Below the pieces are notes generated by a model. It was not told the origin of the DNA. It saw only the letters and a list, made by a program, of their open reading frames with translations, and ran no database searches. A DNA stretch of 64,000 nt from Occultella kanbiaonis (GTDB lineage Bacteria > Actinomycetota > Actinomycetes > Actinomycetales > Beutenbergiaceae). The stretch lies in contig NZ_CP046175.1 of assembly GCF_009708215.1 (NCBI RefSeq), positions 3,906,001 through 3,970,000 of the forward strand, read 5' to 3'. Shown in pieces: positions 56,926 to 64,000 of the stretch (positions are counted from its first letter, which is position 1; the number at the start of each line of letters is the position of its first letter). The position numbers and the translations under genes were made by a program.

Positions 56926-57447
56926 ATGGACTCACCGGGCTCCAGCGACGCGGGTACCGGCCTCCGGGTGGACACCACCGGGTGCGCGGTCGACGACCTC
57001 GTCTACTGCGGCGCCGTGCAGGTGGCCGCCGACTCCGCGGAGCCCTGGGACGGGATCGTCGAGCGGGCCGTCACCGAGGGCTGGCTCGGTGTCGAGGCGC
57101 TCTCCGGGCTGCCGGGCTCGATCGCGGACGTGACCCTGGCCAACGCGTCCGCGTACGGCCAGTCGGTGAGCGACGCCGTCGTGTCGGTGCGGACCTGGGA
57201 CCGCTCCGTCGACCGGCAACGGACGTTCGCGGCGGTCGAGTGCGGCTTCGGGCCCGGCACGTCACGGTTCACCGAGCGTCTGGCCGACGGGTCGCTGCGG
57301 TACGACGTCCGCGAGGTGACTCTCCTGCTGAAGCAGGGCGATCTCACCGCCCCGATCCGCGACGACGCACTCGCCGTGAGGCTCGGCGTCACGTCCGGGC
57401 AGCGGGTGCCGCTGACCCGGGTGCGTCGCGCCGTCCTGGCCGACTGA
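56926..57447 (+). pseudogene. MurB-like internal fragment
   Basis: A 173-codon frame (ATG 56926) that aligns with only the middle of UDP-N-acetylenolpyruvoylglucosamine reductase: AEPWDGIVERAVTEGWLGVE, ALSGLPGSIADVTLANASAYGQ and VECGFGPGTSRFTERL. The N-terminal FAD-binding part with its GGGSN loop is absent, and the C-terminal substrate-binding end (KGM...) is missing after RVRRAVLAD. The normal NVGAYGQ appears as NASAYGQ. It cannot be an active MurB. It is a degraded duplicate or a repurposed fragment; the real murB must lie elsewhere. Confidence 0.75.
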
Positions 57448-57453
57448 CCGCGG

Positions 57454-58707
57454 TCAGCCGAGCGTGCCCGGACCCGTGACGGCCACGCCGTCGCGGTAGA
57501 CCTGCTGCACCCGCAGGTCGGCGTCGGCGACGACGACGTCGGCCCGGTACCCCTGGCGCAACGCCCCGACGTCCGTCAGGCCGAGCACGGATGCCGGCGT
57601 CGCGGAGGCGGCCAGCACGGCCGCGCGAAGGCCCACACCGCCGTCGACCGTGGTCCGGACCACGTCGATCAGGTGGGCGGTGCCACCCGCGATCGAGCCG
57701 CCCTCCACGAGCCGGGCGACGCCCGAGGTGACCTGCACGGCGAGGGCACCGAGCAGGTACTGTCCGTCGGGCATGCCGGTGGCTGCCATCGCATCGGTGA
57801 CCAGCGCGATGTGCTCCGGCCCGACCAGGTCGAACACCTCCCTGACCAGGTCCGGGGACACGTGGGTGCCGTCCCCGATCAGTTCGACCACGACCGCCCC
57901 CTGCCGGGCCAGCGCCAGCGCCGGTGGGACCGGACCCGGGTCGCGGTGGTGGATCGGCCGCATGCCGTTGAACAGGTGGGTGATGGTCGGCCGGCTCCGG
58001 GTGCGCCCGGCCATCGCCTCCACGGCCTCGACCAGAGCCGCGCGCATCGCGGGCGCGGCGGCGTCGGTGTGTCCGAAGGAAGGCACCGCACCAGCGGCGA
58101 TCAGGGTCTGTGCCACTCCCCCGGGACCGACCACGCCGGGCGAGTCGGGGGCGATCGTCATCGAGACCACGTGCCCGCGGCCGAGGGCGAGCAGGTCCGC
58201 GGTCAGCGCCGGGTCCCCGTCCAGGAGCAGGGCCGGGTCGTGTGCGCCGCAGCGCACTTCGTTCAGGAACGGCCCCTCGAGGTGGATCCCGACGATCTCG
58301 CCCGCATCGGCGAGGTCGGCGAGCGTGCTCACCCGGGCCCGGAGCGTGTCCGGGGCCGCGGTGACCAGGGACGCGACCATGCGGGTGGTGCCGTGCGCCA
58401 GGTGCTCGGCGACGGCCGGCCGGGCGGCCTCGGCGTCCGGGGCGTCCGGGAAGCCGACCCCGGCACCGCCGTGGTTGTGCAGGTCGACGAGGCCGGGCAG
58501 GATCGTCCGGCCCGACGGCGCCTGCGCGCTCGCGATGGCGGCCGCGGCGGGCCCGTCCGCGCCGGCGCCGGCGACGGGACCCACCCAGGCGATCCGGCCG
58601 CCGTCGATCATCACGACGCCGTCATCGATCACCGCCTCCGGCGTGACCACCCGCCCTCGCAACACGATCGGAACCGGGACAGGCGTGGGGGGAATCGACG
58701 ACGACAT
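57454..58707 (-). CDS. nagA: N-acetylglucosamine-6-phosphate deacetylase
   Basis: A 417-residue amidohydrolase that deacetylates GlcNAc-6-P in amino-sugar recycling. It has LPGLVDLHNHGGAGV, the metal-ligand Glu in GIHLEGPFLN, His in SFGHTDA, HLFNGMRPIHHRDPG and the catalytic Asp in ALVTDAMAATGMPDG. Cytoplasmic. The length fits the family. It converges on the MurB-like fragment with a six-base gap. No nagB or transporter is adjacent. Confidence 0.94.
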   Translation of the reverse strand: MSSSIPPTPVPVPIVLRGRVVTPEAVIDDGVVMIDGGRIAWVGPVAGAGADGPAAAAIASAQAPSGRTILPGLVDLHNHGGAGVGFPDAPDAEAARPAVAEHLAHGTTRMVASLVTAAPDTLRARVSTLADLADAGEIVGIHLEGPFLNEVRCGAHDPALLLDGDPALTADLLALGRGHVVSMTIAPDSPGVVGPGGVAQTLIAAGAVPSFGHTDAAAPAMRAALVEAVEAMAGRTRSRPTITHLFNGMRPIHHRDPGPVPPALALARQGAVVVELIGDGTHVSPDLVREVFDLVGPEHIALVTDAMAATGMPDGQYLLGALAVQVTSGVARLVEGGSIAGGTAHLIDVVRTTVDGGVGLRAAVLAASATPASVLGLTDVGALRQGYRADVVVADADLRVQQVYRDGVAVTGPGTLG

Positions 58708-58778
58708 GCACCCATTGTGACCGATCGCCGATACCGCCCGCGCCCGCCGACCGGGTACCCGCCCGGCACCGGAGAGCG

Positions 58779-59474
58779 TCAGAACAGGCGCGAGTCCACG
58801 TCGTCGATGCCGCGCATCGCGTCGTAGTCGAGCACGACGCAGCGGATGCCGCGGTCGGTGGCCAGCACCCGGGCCTGCGGCTTGATCTCCTGGGCGGCGA
58901 ACACCCCGTCCACCGGAGCGAGCAGCGGGTCGCGGTTCAGCAGCTCGAGGTAGCGGGTGAGCTGCTCCACGCCGTCGATGTCACCACGGCGCTTGATCTC
59001 CACGGCCACCGACGTACCTCCGGCCGACCGGGCCAGGATGTCCACCGGACCGATCGCCGTCGGGTACTCGCGCCGGACCAGGGTGTGCCCGTCTCCGAGC
59101 AGCGTGATCTGCTCTGCGAGCAGCTTCTGCAGGTGCGCCTCGACGCCGTCCTTGACCAGTCCGGGATCGACGCCGAGCTCCGTCGTGGTGTCCGAGTGCA
59201 CCTCGTGCAGGGACACCACCAGCCGGTCGTCGGTCTTCGTGTGCTGGACGGTCCAGACGCCGGTGACGCCCACCTCCGCCTGGGCCGCGTCCGGCTCCGA
59301 CTCCGAGAGCCGGCACGGCGGCGACATCCAGTTCAACGGCTTGTACGAGCCCCCGTCGGAGTGCACCAGCACCGAGCCGTCAGCCTTGACCATGAGCACC
59401 CGACGGGCCAGCGGCAGGTGCGCCGTCAGCCGTCCCGAGTAGTCGACCGCGCAGTCGGCGATGACGATCCGCAT
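58779..59474 (-). CDS. nucS: Mismatch-specific endonuclease NucS/EndoMS
   Basis: A 231-residue enzyme with the N-terminal dimer/DNA-binding domain ([20 protein letters not shown]) and a C-terminal PD-(D/E)XK nuclease: Asp in [12 protein letters not shown], then [20 protein letters not shown]. NucS is the non-MutS mismatch repair of actinobacteria and some archaea, cutting both strands at mismatches. ATG 59474 follows AAAGGA. It lies downstream of atpC and the DUF2550 gene, its usual actinobacterial neighbourhood. Confidence 0.97.
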   Translation of the reverse strand: MRIVIADCAVDYSGRLTAHLPLARRVLMVKADGSVLVHSDGGSYKPLNWMSPPCRLSESEPDAAQAEVGVTGVWTVQHTKTDDRLVVSLHEVHSDTTTELGVDPGLVKDGVEAHLQKLLAEQITLLGDGHTLVRREYPTAIGPVDILARSAGGTSVAVEIKRRGDIDGVEQLTRYLELLNRDPLLAPVDGVFAAQEIKPQARVLATDRGIRCVVLDYDAMRGIDDVDSRLF

Positions 59475-59543
59475 ACGTGTGTTCCTTTCCGCGCCGGACG
59501 CAGCCGGGTGCGGCTGCGACCCGGTGGCCAGCGAGGGGTGTCC

Positions 59544-59957
59544 TCAGACGATACGGGACGTGTTCGGGTCCGGCGGCGCCGCCTCGAGCCAGGACCGCAG
59601 GCCGTCCAGGGACTGGTCGTTCGCGGCGAGCAGGAACTCCTCGTCACGGTAGACACACCGGGCCTCGCTCACGCTGCTGAGACGCCCGTCCACCTCCCGC
59701 CGGGACCGGTCGAGGATGTCGAGCTCGCGCCGTTCCCACCGGGTGGTCGGGCGCAGGGACAGCGAAACCACCTCGTACCAGTCGAGGTGGTCCCTGGTGT
59801 AGCTGGCGATCCCGGCCAGCCAGCGGTTGCCGGTGTACTTGGCACACTCGAACGATCCGACCCGGTGGCTGAGGGTGCGAAGCCGCCACAGGAAGAGGGC
59901 GATCAGTACCAGGGCGAGCACGACCGCAACGGCTCCGACGGCGATCGCGATCCTCAT
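59544..59957 (-). CDS. DUF2550 membrane-anchored protein
   Basis: A 137-residue protein with one N-terminal membrane helix (residues ~5-24) followed by a basic, cytoplasmic domain: SFECAKYTGNRWLAGIASYT, WYEVVSLSLRPTTRWERREL. This matches the DUF2550 family found between atpC and nucS in many actinobacteria. It starts nine bases after the atpC stop and is probably in the atp transcript. Function unknown. Confidence 0.92.
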   Translation of the reverse strand: MRIAIAVGAVAVVLALVLIALFLWRLRTLSHRVGSFECAKYTGNRWLAGIASYTRDHLDWYEVVSLSLRPTTRWERRELDILDRSRREVDGRLSSVSEARCVYRDEEFLLAANDQSLDGLRSWLEAAPPDPNTSRIV

Positions 59958-59966
59958 CCGGTTGGC

Positions 59967-60245
59967 TCAGTTCTCGCCGGACGCCTGGTCCTCGTTGGTG
60001 GTCGGATCGACCACGATGGTCACCGAGTCCTGGTCCACCGAGATGAACCCGCCGTCGACGTCCATGGTGATCGCCTCGCCCGAGGTCGGCCGGACCCGCA
60101 CCACACCGGCGCGCAGCACCGCCAGGACCGGCTGATGGCCGGTCAGGATGCCGAGGTCACCGTCGGCCGCGGGCGCACCGATGCTCACCGCCTCACCGGA
60201 CCACCAGGTGCGGTCCGGGGACACAATCTCCACGTTGAGCGGCAC
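59967..60245 (-). CDS. atpC: ATP synthase epsilon subunit
   Basis: A 92-residue F1 epsilon subunit: LNVEIVSPDRTWWSGEA, the conserved DGDLGILTGHQPVLAVLR and a beta-rich end. GTG 60245 has AAGGAGG five bases upstream. The C-terminal helical domain that inhibits ATPase in other bacteria is absent, since the protein stops just after the beta-sandwich, as is common in actinobacteria with short epsilon. It follows atpD by 85 bases, with a palindromic hairpin in between. Confidence 0.95.
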   Translation of the reverse strand: MPLNVEIVSPDRTWWSGEAVSIGAPAADGDLGILTGHQPVLAVLRAGVVRVRPTSGEAITMDVDGGFISVDQDSVTIVVDPTTNEDQASGEN

Positions 60246-60274
60246 GCCGCCCTCCTTCGTTCGATAATCGGACG

Positions 60275-60317
60275 GGCCGATCGGCGACGCTCCTCGCGGT
60301 GCGCCGGCCGATCGGCC
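60275..60317. terminator. Palindromic hairpin between atpD and atpC
   Basis: GGCCGATCGGC at 60275-60285 and GCCGATCGGCC at 60307-60317 can pair with each other, and each is itself nearly self-complementary. It lies within the operon, so it may attenuate transcription or protect the upstream mRNA end. Confidence 0.45.
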
Positions 60318-60330
60318 TACCGTTGTGCGG

Positions 60331-62732
<2,402 letters not shown>

Positions 62733-62735
62733 GGA

Positions 62736-64000
62736 TCAGCCCCGCTTCTGCCGGACGATCTGCTCCTGGTCGATGTCCACGTCCTCGTCGGTTCCTTCGG
62801 TCTCGACGACACTCTCACCGTCGGAGGCGAGGAAGGTCGTCCGGAACTTGTCCGCGGCCTCCTCCAGCGCCTTCGTGGCGACGTCATCGAGCTTGCCGGT
62901 GCTGACGATGGTGTCCAGCACGTCGGAGTGCCGACGGACATAGTCGATCAGTTCCCGCTCGAAGCGGCGCACGTCGTGCAGCTCGACCTTGTCGAAGTAC
63001 CCATGCGTGCCGGCCCAGACCGAGACGACCTGCTCCTCGACCGGGTACGGCGAGTACTGGGGCTGCTTGAGCAGCTCCATGAGCCGCGCACCGCGGGTCA
63101 GCTGCTGGCGAGACGCCGGGTCCAGGTCGGAGGCGAACATCGCGAACGCCTCGAGCGAGCGGTACTGGGCGAGGTCGATCTTCAGCGTCCCGGAGACCGA
63201 CTTCATCGCCTTCACCTGGGCATCGCCACCCACACGCGAGACGGAGATACCCACGTCGACGGCGGGACGCTGGTCGGCGTTGAAGAGGTCCGACTGGAGG
63301 AAGATCTGGCCGTCCGTGATCGAGATGACGTTCGTCGGAATGTAGGCCGACACGTCGTTCGCCTTCGTCTCGATGATCGGCAGGCCGGTCATCGAGCCGG
63401 CGCCGAGCTCGTCGGACAGCTTCGCGCAACGCTCGAGCAGGCGGGAGTGCAGGTAGAACACGTCACCGGGGTAGGCCTCGCGGCCCGGCGGGCGGCGCAG
63501 CAGCAGGGACACGGCGCGGTAGGCCTCGGCCTGCTTGGACAGGTCGTCGAAGATGATCAGGACGTGCTTGCCGCCGTACATCCAGTGCTGGCCGATGGCC
63601 GAACCGGTGTAGGGGGCGATGTACTTGAAGCCGGCCGCGTCGGAGGCGGGCGCAGCCACGATGGTGGTGTACTCCAGCGCACCGGCGTCCTCGAGGGCGC
63701 CGCGCACGGAGGCGATCGTGGAGCCCTTCTGACCGATCGCGACGTAGATGCAGCGGACCTGCTTGTTGACGTCGCCGGTGTCCCAGTTGGCCTTCTGGTT
63801 GATGATCGTGTCCAGCGCGATCGCGGTCTTGCCGGTCTGCCGGTCGCCGATGATGAGCTGACGCTGACCGCGCCCGATCGGGATCATCGCGTCGATGGCC
63901 TTGAGGCCGGTCTGCAGCGGCTCGTGGACGGACTTGCGGTCCATCACCCCGGGTGCCTGGAGCTCGAGGGCGCGGCGACCCTCGGTGGCGATCTCGCCGA
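62736..64000 (-). CDS. atpA: ATP synthase alpha subunit, 5' part missing
   Basis: About 421 codons of atpA, open at the window edge. The nucleotide-binding region ([20 protein letters not shown]), [37 protein letters not shown] and the [16 protein letters not shown]-type [16 protein letters not shown] are all present. The window end falls shortly before [14 protein letters not shown], so the first ~120-130 residues of a normal alpha subunit are outside. The last residues are acidic then [10 protein letters not shown]. Confidence 0.97.
   Translation of the reverse strand, partial: GEIATEGRRALELQAPGVMDRKSVHEPLQTGLKAIDAMIPIGRGQRQLIIGDRQTGKTAIALDTIINQKANWDTGDVNKQVRCIYVAIGQKGSTIASVRGALEDAGALEYTTIVAAPASDAAGFKYIAPYTGSAIGQHWMYGGKHVLIIFDDLSKQAEAYRAVSLLLRRPPGREAYPGDVFYLHSRLLERCAKLSDELGAGSMTGLPIIETKANDVSAYIPTNVISITDGQIFLQSDLFNADQRPAVDVGISVSRVGGDAQVKAMKSVSGTLKIDLAQYRSLEAFAMFASDLDPASRQQLTRGARLMELLKQPQYSPYPVEEQVVSVWAGTHGYFDKVELHDVRRFERELIDYVRRHSDVLDTIVSTGKLDDVATKALEEAADKFRTTFLASDGESVVETEGTDEDVDIDQEQIVRQKRG

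Overview
The window is very GC-rich DNA with short intergenic gaps, many GTG starts and ATGA/GTGA stop-start overlaps. It carries several actinobacterial hallmarks: the GlgE maltose-1-phosphate route to glycogen, the NucS mismatch endonuclease beside a DUF2550 gene and the ATP synthase operon, a DivIVA-like coiled-coil protein, and sugar ABC transporters that lack their own ATPase. I read it as a chromosomal segment of a Micrococcales-type actinobacterium (Cellulomonas/Beutenbergia/Ruania-like); genus is not determinable by eye. I saw no rRNA, tRNA, CRISPR, phage or insertion sequence.

Layout. 1-8.2 kb: a partial hypothetical gene; a GTG-start small protein plus a VWA protein; a DMT exporter divergent from its MarR regulator; an HxlR regulator divergent from two tandem imine-reductase-like genes (one Asp-type, one Tyr-type); then etfB-etfA-kinase on the minus strand. 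8.2-25.2 kb: glycogen/trehalose metabolism, with glgX, a flavoprotein, a variant trpS, an AbiEi-like/nuclease-like gene, glgP, and the divergent operon glgE-treS-mak::glgB, in which maltokinase and branching enzyme form one open frame. 25.2-36.2 kb: a second AbiEi-like/nuclease-like gene between two near-identical hairpins; an envelope operon (membrane protein, lipoprotein, thioredoxin-like TPR protein); DivIVA-like protein; two alpha/beta hydrolases; a GCS2-family ligase; a small zinc-ribbon protein. 36.3-37.1 kb: an SDR.

37.1-54.5 kb is a glycan utilisation locus: GH42 beta-galactosidase, GH31 alpha-xylosidase and GH1 beta-glucosidase in one operon; divergent GH95 alpha-L-fucosidase with its LacI regulator; a universal stress protein; an ABC importer (Tat-type lipoprotein plus two permeases); and a large GH3 enzyme. 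None of the hydrolases has a signal peptide, so oligosaccharides are probably imported intact and dismantled in the cytoplasm. The combination fucosidase + galactosidase + alpha-xylosidase + beta-glucosidases matches the side chains and backbone of fucosylated xyloglucan oligosaccharides. Three LacI-type operators sharing TCGAA-S-CGN-TTCRA tie the GH42 operon, the importer and GH3 together. 54.5-64 kb: a DHFR-like reductase with an AraC regulator, a VOC protein, a MurB internal fragment, nagA, nucS, DUF2550 and atpC-atpD-atpG-atpA (atpA runs off the end).

The most interesting points are the putative xyloglucan regulon, the fucosidase gene that has no standard start codon, the maltokinase-branching enzyme fusion with an internal ribosome-binding site, the tandem D-type/Y-type imine reductases, and the 56-57-base hairpin family beside both AbiEi-like genes.
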